Below, one piece after another: positions 14,354 through 20,111 of a stretch of 22,614 nt of DNA. Every line of letters begins with the position of its first letter. Within the stretch, counting starts at the first letter, position 1. A program made the position numbers and the translations under genes. Below the pieces are notes generated by a model. That model saw only the letters and a list, made by a program, of their open reading frames with translations. It did not search any database and was not told the origin of the DNA. The stretch comes from JBBTVO01 sp038058335 (lineage in GTDB: Bacteria > Patescibacteriota > Microgenomatia > Levybacterales > UBA12049), in NCBI GenBank assembly GCA_038058335.1, contig JBBUBI010000058.1, positions 1 to 22,614 on the forward strand, in the 5' to 3' direction.

Positions 14354-15913
14354 TAACGGACAGGAGGGGCCGTTGAATGCTCTTACATTGTTTAACATTG
14401 GTGGTGCTGTAATGTTCACACTAGTTAAATCAATAATATCAACCTTTCCATCTGCATTAAGATCATATCTTTTATCATAGAGCGCATCTCCTGCCTTGGT
14501 ATTAAATATTCTCACAGGAGTAGTAAAGGATGTAATATCGAGTATATTAATCTTGTTAAAGCTGGGTAAGGCTCCAGCCGCAGTATTAAGATCCGCAGGC
14601 CAAGTCTTACTCGGTCTTCCTGATTTTGAAGCCTCAACATCATTTATGAGATCTGTTATGCAAGCTTTATTGGGATTTGTTCCTATATATGTTTCTACTG
14701 CGTTTGAATAACCATCCCGATCATTATCAGCGTTTGGATTAAGTGTGGGGGTAGGTGTGGGCGTTGGAGAGGTCCCTGAAATGCACGCACCGTTTGCACA
14801 CCCCTTCGGGCAAGTTACAGCTAAATATTTTGTGATACCAGTATCACAGTAATTCTCTTGGAGGAGTGAGGGTGAGATGCAAGCGTCGGAATTGAAAATG
14901 TTTTGGCCATAGTAAACAGAATTCACTTTTCCAGCAGTATAAATGTTATATCCACCATCAGAATCTGTACAGGAGTTAGGCGGAGGAGATGTTGGCGTAG
15001 GGACTCCTAAAACGCACGCACCATTCTGACAGGAATAACCGTTCGGACAACTTATAGACGCTGTTCTCATGTGGTTGTTGGCATCACAGAATTCCTCCTG
15101 CACTACTCCGCTCTGACAAGAGTCCATTTCATAATAAGGTGCCGGATTCCCTGATCTAAAAAAATCAGCTCTTCCTATGTTGAAGATGTCGAGCCCATCA
15201 GAGTCTTTACACCAGTCGGATGTTGTTGGAGGAGGAGTCGGGGCTCCAGGTACGCAGGCGCCACTCCAAGAATCGCCTTTACAGTAATAACCATTCGGGC
15301 AGGTTACAGTTGAAACTTCCATAAGGTTGGTGTTGCAGGAAGATTCAGCCAGAGTATTAGGTGTTAAACAAACTTCATCAAAGACCCAGGGTCGGCTTGC
15401 GTATGAAAAATTCGTTTTTCCGGTAGAGTTTATATTGTACCCGCCGTCTGAATCTGTACAAGATGTAGACGGAAGTGGAGTAGGAGTAAGCGAGAGAAGT
15501 TTATAGAAGCAAGCCTTATAGTCTTCTGGTTTAAAAAGTCCAAATACAGAGCTACTACAGGATACAGAATTTTCAAACTGACCAATTACGTATGCTTCAA
15601 CTTGGCCTCCGCTCGGAGGAAAAGCTTCAAAAGCTACTAAAGCAGTTCCGGGAAAACTACAAATCCCACCTTCCTTACTACAGTATTTAAATCCTATAAT
15701 TGTAGAGATATCCGTGCGGGGCATTACGGTTTCCGTGGCGTCTGCTGCGTCACTTAGCAGCACAGTTCCATTATCGAAAGAGAAAAGAGCAATAAGATAG
15801 ACAATAAATATTATAAAAATCGCGGCTAGAGTAGAATGTTTCCAATCTTTTGGATTAAAATCCTCTCCTAAAGTAGGGAGATTATGATTTATTTTTTTTC
15901 TTATATCATTCAC
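14351..15913 (-). CDS. Anchored Cys-rich surface protein with three CTDSDGG repeats and dockerin-like calcium-binding end
   Basis: 520 residues. The GTG start is chosen because it heads the frame and lies 7 nt below a TGn-containing -10-like box. A signal-anchor (27-46) follows a cytoplasmic tail of 26 residues. Residues 72-136 are a small Cys-rich domain (YCSKEGGICSF to KACFY) like those attached to secreted glycan-active proteins. Three homologous modules follow: 152-221, 235-301 and 315-378. Each begins with (T/K)DSDG, has a central GK/GR-x-(N/D) segment and CxxxxxLxExxC-like spacing, and ends with CPxGYxCxxGAC. PT-rich linkers separate them. The end has NADNDRDGYSNAVE (394-407), KINILDITSF (454-463) and DLNADGKVDIIDLTSV (484-499), calcium-binding loops of thrombospondin-3/dockerin type. 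Similar DSDGG modules occur in CPR and DPANN proteins. Role in adhesion or complex assembly is an inference. Confidence 0.85.
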   Translation of the reverse strand: MNDIRKKINHNLPTLGEDFNPKDWKHSTLAAIFIIFIVYLIALFSFDNGTVLLSDAADATETVMPRTDISTIIGFKYCSKEGGICSFPGTALVAFEAFPPSGGQVEAYVIGQFENSVSCSSSVFGLFKPEDYKACFYKLLSLTPTPLPSTSCTDSDGGYNINSTGKTNFSYASRPWVFDEVCLTPNTLAESSCNTNLMEVSTVTCPNGYYCKGDSWSGACVPGAPTPPPTTSDWCKDSDGLDIFNIGRADFFRSGNPAPYYEMDSCQSGVVQEEFCDANNHMRTASISCPNGYSCQNGACVLGVPTPTSPPPNSCTDSDGGYNIYTAGKVNSVYYGQNIFNSDACISPSLLQENYCDTGITKYLAVTCPKGCANGACISGTSPTPTPTPTLNPNADNDRDGYSNAVETYIGTNPNKACITDLINDVEASKSGRPSKTWPADLNTAAGALPSFNKINILDITSFTTPVRIFNTKAGDALYDKRYDLNADGKVDIIDLTSVNITAPPMLNNVRAFNGPSCPL

Positions 15914-16001
15914 AAGTTGATAAATTCAAAAAAAGGACTAAATAAAATGTGACATGGATTTTTCTGTATGTCAAGAGGCTTACTAACTTCAAGATTCCCT
16001 A

Positions 16002-16030
16002 TTGCCAATAAATAAAAAAAATGTTTAACT
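16002..16030 (+). promoter_or_regulatory. Promoter of the VOC gene
   Basis: TTGCCA (16002-16007), a 17-nt spacer and TGT-TTAACT (hexamer 16025-16030). +1 is near 16037, giving a 26-nt leader that contains the Shine-Dalgarno sequence. The rest of the 149-bp gap (15914-16001) shows nothing else. Confidence 0.4.
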
Positions 16031-16046
16031 TAAATCCGGTTTATGA

Positions 16047-16055
16047 AAGGGGGTG
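16047..16055 (+). promoter_or_regulatory. Strong Shine-Dalgarno of the VOC gene
   Basis: AAAGGGGGTGA fits the anti-SD complement AAGGAGGTGA with one change, 7-8 nt before the ATG at 16063. It is the only clear Shine-Dalgarno before a promoter-proximal gene in this window. Confidence 0.75.
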
Positions 16056-16062
16056 AAGAAAA

Positions 16063-16443
16063 ATGATATTAGGACTTGAATCAATATTAATAGGAAGCTC
16101 TGACGGGAAAAAACTCGGTGCTTTTTACAAAAATATTTTAAAACTTAAAGTTTCCGAGGAAATGGAATTTGGTGAAGACAATAGCTACGGAATCGGATTT
16201 GATCTGGGAAAAGGAGCTGGTCTTTTTGTAATGGACCATTCCAAAGTCAAAGGCAAAAGCAAACTTCCCGACCGAGTAATGTTTAATCTCGAAGTCGATG
16301 ACATCGAAAAAGAAGTCAAAAGGCTTAAGAAAGAAAAAGTGAAGATCGTTGCGGATACTTATCACGTAGAAAATTATGGTTTCGTTGCAACTCTCGCAGA
16401 CCCAGACGGCAACTATTTCCAATTTGTTAAGACAAGAGAGTAA
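16063..16443 (+). CDS. VOC (glyoxalase/bleomycin-resistance) family protein
   Basis: 126 residues, one VOC domain of two beta-alpha-beta-beta-beta halves. Seen are KLGAFYKNILKLKVSEE (12-28), VMFNLEVDDIEKEVKRLKKEKVKIV (about 83-107) and VATLADPDGNYFQFVK (about 109-124). In metal-dependent members the first strand carries His and the last strand Glu (DPDGNxxEL). Here those places are Ser/Leu and Gln, so a classical glyoxalase I or dioxygenase metal site appears to be absent. A binding or non-metal role is likely; the substrate is unknown. It stands alone and, unlike its neighbours, has a leader with a strong Shine-Dalgarno, which may hint at different regulation or later acquisition. Confidence 0.88.
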   Translation: MILGLESILIGSSDGKKLGAFYKNILKLKVSEEMEFGEDNSYGIGFDLGKGAGLFVMDHSKVKGKSKLPDRVMFNLEVDDIEKEVKRLKKEKVKIVADTYHVENYGFVATLADPDGNYFQFVKTRE

Positions 16444-16446
16444 AGA

Positions 16447-16914
16447 TTATTTTTTTCTCTTCACTACATAGCGCATCCCTGTTTGTTCACTTGGATGAGC
16501 CACATCAAGTCTTTCATCAAAAGCTAGGTATTGTCCGTACATTATCCTAGCTCCATCTTTCAAATCTTCCAGCCTATCAGATCTCCACTCATCAACCAAT
16601 CCCGTGCTAACGGCATGAGCGATCGTATTCCTAACTACCGCTGGCACACGACGCTCTTTGGGCTCACTTCTTGTCATATTATTTGAGCTATTGACGATAA
16701 ATAAAGCTTCAACATCCGGTTCAGCATAAAGCCTGCCGCAAATTAAACCAGTGAATTTTCCGCCTGCGAAAATGCGAATTGCAATTTCTCCTTCTTCGAT
16801 CGGAACTATACTTAGGCGCATTCCGTGAAGATTTTCTTCCTGCTGACAATCAAACCTACAGGTAAATTCACGCTGAGAATACAGTTCATTTAACAAAACC
16901 CGCTCTTTATTCAT
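16447..16914 (-). CDS. Hypothetical protein, possibly a divergent GNAT fold
   Basis: 156 residues from ATG 16914. The frame extends 14 codons upstream to a non-ATG codon, but the promoter lies there. I do not recognise the family with confidence. IAIRIFAGGKFTGLICGRLYAEPDVEALFIV (about 38-68) reads like the central strands of an acetyltransferase. The pattern that follows (RRVPAVVRNTIAHAVSTGLVDEW, then GARIMYGQYLAFDERLDV and YVVKRK) has the spacing of a GNAT C-terminal half. The acetyl-CoA loop Q/RxxGxG/A is not preserved (RRVPAVV), so if related it may be inactive. It is soluble, with no signal peptide. It is convergent with the VOC gene (3-nt gap) and divergent from the DUF5678 gene. Confidence 0.7.
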   Translation of the reverse strand: MNKERVLLNELYSQREFTCRFDCQQEENLHGMRLSIVPIEEGEIAIRIFAGGKFTGLICGRLYAEPDVEALFIVNSSNNMTRSEPKERRVPAVVRNTIAHAVSTGLVDEWRSDRLEDLKDGARIMYGQYLAFDERLDVAHPSEQTGMRYVVKRKK

Positions 16915-16924
16915 TATGATGAAG

Positions 16925-16952
16925 ATTTTACCAGAGAAAAGAAGTAAGTCAA
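16925..16952 (-). promoter_or_regulatory. Promoter of the gene at 16914
   Basis: Minus-strand TTGACT (16952-16947), a 16-nt spacer and extended -10 TGG-TAAAAT (hexamer 16930-16925). +1 is near 16918, a 4-nt leader. A TTGACA faces the other way at 16976-16981, and TCAAGC (16949-16954) and GCTTGA (16973-16978) form an inverted repeat around the divergent centre. Confidence 0.7.
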
Positions 16953-17015
16953 GCAAAAAACCCAGCAGGCAAAGCTTGACAATATGTGAGATAATTATTA
17001 CCCTAAAAGCAGGAT

Positions 17016-17216
17016 ATGAATTTTACAAAAATATACGCAAAATACAAAGGATCCTGGGTTGCTCTGGATCAAAAATTAAATAAAGTAATTTCTGCAGATT
17101 CAAATGCAAAGAAAGCATATCAAGCTGCTTTAAAAAAGGGTCACAAAAAAACAGTTCTATTCAAAGTTCCTGTAAATAATCTCCCCTACATCGGAGCTTT
17201 TACTTCTAATGGTTAA
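17016..17216 (+). CDS. Small DUF5678-like protein
   Basis: 66 residues. YAKYKGSWVALDQKLNKVISADSNAKKAYQAALKKGHKKTVLFKVP carries the DUF5678 pattern: an aromatic plus KGxWVAL, a turn with a residue change to 'vixxd', an A-x-x-A helix and a terminal VP strand. Function is unknown. The stop overlaps the ATG of the retropepsin-like gene by 8 nt, so the two should be translated together. The promoter is less clear than for most genes here: TTGACA at 16976-16981 is strong, but the -10 is either TACCCT (17 nt spacer, weak) or TGA-GATAAT (16990-16995), which is too close to that -35. Confidence 0.8.
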   Translation: MNFTKIYAKYKGSWVALDQKLNKVISADSNAKKAYQAALKKGHKKTVLFKVPVNNLPYIGAFTSNG

Positions 17217-17628
17217 GAAATTTGAATATATTAGAGCTGGCTTATGGTATCGACCCATAATCCCAGTAACTCTTCGCTACGGCAAACAGGAAGTCTCATA
17301 TTTAGCGCTAATAGATTCAGGAGCAGATTTTAATATTTTCCACTCTGATATTGCCAGCATCTTTAATATTGACCTTTCAAAATTAAAGAAAGTTCCATTT
17401 AGCGGCATCAATAAATCAACAAATAAACAAGCTGAGGGTAGCTTTGTTGAACTTGATCTGGAAGTAGGCGGAATGAATAGTAAATGTATGGTTCTTTTTT
17501 CTAGCGATATATCCCCTGATGGTTATGGTATCTTGGGACAGCAAGGTTTCTTTAATAACTTTTACGTGGCGTTTAATTTAAAAGATAAAATAATAGAAGT
17601 AAAACCAAACAACGCAATAATCTCTTAA
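17209..17628 (+). CDS. Retropepsin-like aspartic protease (clan AA)
   Basis: 139 residues, one copy of a pepsin-type half, so it should work as a homodimer. The catalytic signature is LIDSGADFNIF (35-45, D36 in D-S/T-G-A). The second hallmark is YGILGQQGFFNNFYVAF (106-122), equal to the ILGrdgF-like strand of clan AA. N-terminal RPIIPVTLRYGKQEV fits the first strands. No signal peptide, so it is probably cytoplasmic. The substrate is not known; the 8-nt overlap with the DUF5678-like gene suggests they form a functional pair. Comparable single-domain enzymes (for example SpoIIGA-like or DUF-linked proteases) process specific partners, but that link is inference. Confidence 0.88.
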   Translation: MVKKFEYIRAGLWYRPIIPVTLRYGKQEVSYLALIDSGADFNIFHSDIASIFNIDLSKLKKVPFSGINKSTNKQAEGSFVELDLEVGGMNSKCMVLFSSDISPDGYGILGQQGFFNNFYVAFNLKDKIIEVKPNNAIIS

Positions 17629-17669
17629 AATATATCAAACTATATCAGCAGGCACTAAGCAGATATATT
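17629..17669. terminator. Inverted repeat between convergent genes
   Basis: AATATATC (17629-17636) and GATATATT (17662-17669) pair across a 25-nt loop, exactly in the space between the retropepsin-like gene and the stop of the coiled-coil gene. The loop holds GCAGGCACTAAGC (17648-17660), a 13-mer repeated at 19017-19029. It may be a bidirectional terminator. Confidence 0.35.
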
Positions 17670-18257
17670 ATTGTGTAGAGATTCCGAGATGATCTTCGAT
17701 TCTTGAAACTCGTCTTTTGGTCAAAGTAAGATCGCTATCAAGTAATTTTGCTGATACATCTACGGTTTTTTCTATTTTTTTAACTCTTTTTTTAACATTC
17801 TTAACATCTTTTTGAACAATTCCGAGATCTTTTTGAACAATTCCGAGATCTTTTTGAACAATTCCGAGGTCTTTTTGAACAACTCCCAGAACTTTACTTA
17901 TAGACCCAACATCTTTTNNNNNNNNNNNNNNNNNNNNNNNNNNNNNNNNNNNNNNNNNNNNNNNNNNNNNNNNNNNNNNNNNNNNNNNNNNNNNNNNNNN
18001 NNNNNNNNNNNNNNNNNTCCGAGGTCTTTTTGAACAACTCCCAGAACTTTACTTATAGACCCAACATCTTTTCCAACCCTATCTACTCTAACCTCGACAT
18101 TCTTCATCCGATCATCAAGTTCACCGATATCACTCTGAACCTGCATTCTCGAAAGTCTAATTTGACTTTCTAAGTTTCTTGTCGAGTCCTTAACTTCAGT
18201 TTCAACTTCTTCCCGAACAACTTTTCTAATTTGCGCGATGTCAGTTTTTGTAAGCAT
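17668..18257 (-). CDS. Heptad-repeat coiled-coil protein, interrupted by an assembly gap
   Basis: ATG at 18257. The first 80 residues are readable up to the N run (17918-18017). Beyond the gap the same frame pattern resumes with the same words and ends at TAA (17670-17668). The 55 bases on the two sides of the gap (17863-17917 and 18018-18072) are identical. If they are one sequence, the protein has 144 residues: an N-terminal helix (TKTDIAQIRKVVREEVETEV), the stretch DRMKNVEVRVDRVGKDVGSISKVLGVVQKDLG, three exact IVQKD heptads, then VKNVKKRVKKIEKTVD and a C-terminal SRIEDHLGIST. It is a nearly perfect coiled coil, without signal or membrane segment. Function unknown. With the 100 N as drawn the frame breaks, which is an artefact. 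Confidence 0.7.
17814..17876 (-). repeat. 21-nt tandem repeat (three copies) coding for IVQKDLG heptads
   Basis: GAACAATTCCGAGATCTTTTT is present at 17814-17834 and 17835-17855, and with one change at 17856-17876. Each unit encodes one heptad, so copy changes keep frame and only lengthen the coiled coil. Confidence 0.95.
17918..18017. other. Assembly gap (100 N)
   Basis: A run of exactly 100 N, the usual placeholder for unknown gap size. It is flanked by identical 55-bp sequences, which suggests two contig ends that overlap by a k-mer length inside the heptad repeat. Confidence 0.95.
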
Positions 18258-18269
18258 GGGCTAATAATT

Positions 18270-18296
18270 ATTGTACAAATTCTTGGAGTTTTCAAG
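18270..18296 (-). promoter_or_regulatory. Candidate promoter of the coiled-coil gene
   Basis: Minus-strand TTGAAA (18296-18291), a 15-nt spacer and TACAAT (18275-18270), 13 nt before the ATG. The spacer is short. Confidence 0.35.
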
Positions 18297-18331
18297 AACA
18301 CAAACTATATCAATACCAGCACAGGCACTCT

Positions 18332-18355
18332 TGTCCTGAGTTTTATCGAAGGAAA
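18332..18355. repeat. CCTGAG...GAAGG dispersed repeat, degenerate copy
   Basis: TTGTCCTGAG - TTTTATC - GAAGGAAA has the plan of the widespread CCTGAGC...GTCGAAGG repeat (TCCT and AGGA ends complementary). It lies in the 117-bp space before the methyltransferase stop codon, which otherwise shows nothing. Confidence 0.5.
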
Positions 18356-18374
18356 GCAACTATGTCAGGGACTT

Positions 18375-18965
18375 TTATGCAATTGGTTTTTCACCAATAA
18401 CAATATAGGGGTCGTCAAAATATACGCTACCAAAACCCATTGTCGGTTCTGTATTAAAAAAGGGTTCTCTTAATTTTTTCCATTTACTTCTCCTACCTAA
18501 CTTCTCCCAATCATTATTCATGACCGCAGAATCTTTTATTTGAAATCCAACTCGCTCTAAATAAGCCTTAACATATCGAATATTCCAAGGAGTATTCTCT
18601 TCAAGTATTGCTATCTGTCCTCCCGGTTTTAATACGCGAAATGATTCTCTCATTCCATCATCCGCAACTTCTTCAAAATCGAATGGTTCAGGAGGATAGT
18701 GCGGTAGATCTTTAAACATTCCAAACACACTTCTCATCATAACGTAATCAAAAGTATTATCTTTAAATGGGATATGACCAATTGAAGCTGCTAATGTTCC
18801 CTCGAACTGACACAATCCAGGTAGAAATTCAATTCCTGCGTACTCTAGATCAGAGTTGCTAAATAGAGTTCCTCCATGTTTAAATGCAGGTTTAGTTCCA
18901 AAACCAACTTCAAGAATTCGTTGCTTTGGAGAAATAGCTTCACTCGGCAAAACTGTTTCCGACAT
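18375..18965 (-). CDS. Class I SAM-dependent methyltransferase
   Basis: 196 residues. Motif I is ILEVGFGTKPAF (17-28). An acidic residue follows the second strand (YAGIEFLPG, E46), motif IV is the IPFKDNTFDYVMMRSVFGMF stretch (65-84), and ESFRVLKPGGQIAILEEN (107-124) is the usual post-motif helix and strand. The fold is that of Methyltransf_11 proteins. The substrate cannot be told. It is near full length for a single-domain enzyme and seems to be transcribed alone, from one of the best promoters in the window with a predicted 1-nt leader. Confidence 0.9.
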   Translation of the reverse strand: MSETVLPSEAISPKQRILEVGFGTKPAFKHGGTLFSNSDLEYAGIEFLPGLCQFEGTLAASIGHIPFKDNTFDYVMMRSVFGMFKDLPHYPPEPFDFEEVADDGMRESFRVLKPGGQIAILEENTPWNIRYVKAYLERVGFQIKDSAVMNNDWEKLGRRSKWKKLREPFFNTEPTMGFGSVYFDDPYIVIGEKPIA

Positions 18966-18972
18966 GCAGGAA

Positions 18973-19000
18973 ATTATAGCAGAAAAATCTTAGAAGTCAA
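18973..19000 (-). promoter_or_regulatory. Strong near-leaderless promoter of the methyltransferase
   Basis: Minus-strand TTGACT (19000-18995), a 16-nt spacer and extended -10 TGC-TATAAT (hexamer 18978-18973). +1 is 18966, one base before the ATG. Confidence 0.8.
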
Positions 19001-19028
19001 TATTATAGGCTATTTTGCAGGCACTAAG

Positions 19029-19053
19029 CTACAATCGTGCAAACCGATTGTAG
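19029..19053. terminator. Perfect 9-bp hairpin after the GIY-YIG gene
   Basis: CTACAATCG (19029-19037) and CGATTGTAG (19045-19053) enclose a 7-nt loop, 8 nt beyond the GIY-YIG stop codon. There is no U-run. The 13-mer GCAGGCACTAAGC (19017-19029), also found at 17648-17660, abuts it. Confidence 0.45.
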
Positions 19054-19060
19054 TAAGCAA

Positions 19061-19315
19061 CTATACCCCTAGAGAATTTTCGAGCATTCGATGAATTCTT
19101 TTCCAACCAGCAGTTGTCTTTAAATATTTTTCGCATTCTATTGCGTCATCTTTATTTTTAAACGCTGAATAATAAATTAGTTCGTAAGGAGTGTTTGGTT
19201 TGGTTGCTCTATTTTCTCCGGCATTATGTGATCTAACTCTAGATTTTAAGTCAGACGTTGAACCAAGATAAAGCTTCTCATTTTTCAAACTTCGAAGAAT
19301 ATAGAAGTAATACAT
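19061..19315 (-). CDS. GIY-YIG nuclease (YhbQ/UPF0213-like)
   Basis: 84 residues, one small GIY-YIG domain. YYFYILRS (2-9) and LYLGSTSDLKSRVRSHNAG (15-33) carry the two core strands, with the catalytic Tyr and Arg (R26 or R28) and H30. AIECEKYLKTTAGW (59-71) contains the metal-binding Glu. Free-standing proteins of this size are thought to be structure-specific DNA nucleases in repair, but their role is not settled. It lies immediately downstream of tRNA-Trp in the place where secE and nusG often follow rpmG-trpT in bacteria, but it has its own leaderless promoter. Confidence 0.92.
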   Translation of the reverse strand: MYYFYILRSLKNEKLYLGSTSDLKSRVRSHNAGENRATKPNTPYELIYYSAFKNKDDAIECEKYLKTTAGWKRIHRMLENSLGV

Positions 19316-19321
19316 GGAGAT

Positions 19322-19330
19322 ATTGTAGCA
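19322..19330 (-). promoter_or_regulatory. Leaderless extended -10 of the GIY-YIG gene
   Basis: Minus-strand TGC-TACAAT (hexamer 19327-19322). +1 is 19315, exactly the A of the ATG. It is part of the palindrome at 19323-19338. Confidence 0.55.
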
Positions 19331-19368
19331 GGCTACAACTATGTAAACTAGTTTGTAGCAGGCTACGA
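19323..19368. repeat. Two GTAGC-AG-GCTAC palindromes
   Basis: TTGTAGCAGGCTACAA (19323-19338) has 7-bp arms. GTAGCAGGCTAC recurs at 19355-19366. They lie between the GIY-YIG start and the tRNA-Trp 3' side. Confidence 0.8.
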
Positions 19369-19377
19369 TTCAGGCTC

Positions 19378-19412
19378 GCTACGTTCACGAGCCAATGCGA
19401 GCTGAACGTAGC
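19378..19412. repeat. 10-bp inverted repeat abutting tRNA-Trp
   Basis: GCTACGTTCA (19378-19387) and TGAACGTAGC (19403-19412) form a perfect 10-bp stem with a 15-nt loop. A competing stem GGCTCG/CGAGCC lies at 19373-19378 and 19388-19393. The first base of the hairpin in the transcript is the tRNA discriminator G (19412), so the structure may shape 3'-end maturation or transcript ending. There is no U-run. Confidence 0.75.
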
Positions 19413-19483
19413 AGGGACGCTCGGACTCGAACCGAGAAAAGCAGTTTTGGAGACTGCTGTGATAACCATTTCACCACGTCCCT
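19412..19483 (-). tRNA. trnW: tRNA-Trp (CCA anticodon)
   Basis: 72 nt. Acceptor AGGGACG pairs with CGTCCCT and the discriminator is G. The D stem is GTGA/TCAC, the anticodon stem GCAGT/ACTGC with loop CTCCAAA, and the T arm CTCGG-TTCGAGT-CCGAG. The 3' CCA is not encoded. G73 is the expected tryptophan identity base. Confidence 0.97.
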
Positions 19484-19563
19484 ATATGGACAATGGTATT
19501 ATAGCTCATTGCTTATAGTTTTTAAACAATTTTGCTATACGCTATTCTCTATTCGCTAAGTTA

Positions 19564-19740
19564 TTACTTTAGCTTATCAGTTTCCTTATGTTCTGTAATT
19601 TTTCTACAATGCCTGCAGAACTTCTTAAGGAGAAGTTTTGCCTCTGTATTTATCTTATTTCTTGTAGTTACGTAATTCCTGTTTTTGCAAGCCGTACATA
19701 CAAGACCGACTGTTATTCTGTGTTCACCTTTTTTTGCCAT
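19564..19740 (-). CDS. rpmG: Large-subunit ribosomal protein bL33
   Basis: 58 residues, starting MAKKGEHRITVGLVCTAC and ending in HKETDKLK. The four zinc ligands of the C+ form are C15, C18, C42 and C45 (CTAC, CRHC), and NYVTTRNK (22-29) and LLLKKFC (36-42) are family-typical. Full length. It sits between tRNA-Thr(GGT) and tRNA-Trp, an ancient gene order in bacteria (tuf/tRNA - rpmG - trpT - secE - nusG). A GAGGAG lies 12 nt before the ATG, somewhat far but possibly its Shine-Dalgarno, as expected for a gene inside a longer transcript. Confidence 0.95.
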   Translation of the reverse strand: MAKKGEHRITVGLVCTACKNRNYVTTRNKINTEAKLLLKKFCRHCRKITEHKETDKLK

Positions 19741-19819
19741 TTCGTCGTTTTACTCCTCAATGCAAGCTATTCCAGCTTTAAATTGAGATTTCTCTCCTTT
19801 CTTGTAGAGTTTACACTGA

Positions 19820-19838
19820 GGCTGCTTAAAAAGCAACC
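19820..19838 (-). other. Hairpin between tRNA-Thr(GGT) and rpmG
   Basis: In the transcript, GGTTGCTT and AAGCAGCC pair (one G-U) with a 3-nt loop, 8 nt after the tRNA 3' end. It may mark a processing point or a weak pause; no U-run follows. Confidence 0.35.
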
Positions 19839-19845
19839 GAATGTG

Positions 19846-19917
19846 AGCCGACGATGGGAATCGAACCCATGACCTAGTCATTACCAATGACTTGCTCTGC
19901 CACTGAGCCACGTCGGC
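19846..19917 (-). tRNA. trnT: tRNA-Thr (GGT anticodon)
   Basis: 72 nt. Acceptor GCCGACG/CGTCGGC, anticodon stem AGTCA/TGACT with loop TTGGTAA, and T loop TTCGATT between ATGGG and CCCAT. The discriminator is U and CCA is not encoded. Reads ACC/ACU. Confidence 0.96.
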
Positions 19918-19970
19918 AATTCGCTGCGCTCATTGTAAACTTTTATTACTAACTAAGCCATTAATTGTTT

Positions 19971-19997
19971 ACCCTGAGCCTTGTCAATTGACAGGGC
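19971..19997. repeat. CCCTGAGCC...AGGGCGAATGGG dispersed repeat, variant copy
   Basis: ACCCTGAGCCTTGTC and AGGGCGAATGGG are the two ends of the common CCCTGAGC...GTCGAAGGGCGAATGG repeat. Here the centre is replaced by AATTGAC, which creates the perfect 12-bp palindrome TGTCAATTGACA (19982-19993). It lies between tRNA-Tyr and tRNA-Thr(GGT). Confidence 0.55.
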
Positions 19998-20004
19998 GAA
20001 TGGG

Positions 20005-20088
20005 TGCTGAGAGAGGGACTTGCACCCCCGAAGTCCTTACGGACGCCTCGTCTACAGCGAGGTGCGTTAGCTACTCCGCCATCTCAGC
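20005..20088 (-). tRNA. trnY: tRNA-Tyr (GTA anticodon)
   Basis: 84 nt, class II with a long variable arm (GTCCGTAAGGAC). Acceptor GCTGAGA/TCTCAGC, anticodon stem CCTCG/CGAGG with loop CTGTAGA, discriminator A. CCA is not encoded in full. Confidence 0.96.
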
Positions 20089-20111
20089 GCATAAATTTCT
20101 AAAACTATTTG

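Noticed and set aside
17814..17876. CRISPR-like array
   Set aside because: The repeats are contiguous 21-nt units without spacers and are coding; no cas gene is present.
17812..18033. Plus-strand frame of repeated NNSEIFL words crossing the gap
   Set aside because: It is the complement of the IVQKDLG heptads and reads through N.
19588..19872. Plus-strand frame opposite rpmG
   Set aside because: It is the complement of the clear L33 gene and of tRNA-Thr(GGT).
19982..19993. TGTCAATTGACA as a pair of -35 boxes for tRNA-Thr(GGT)
   Set aside because: No acceptable -10 follows at 16-18 nt on the minus strand; the palindrome is better seen as part of the dispersed repeat.
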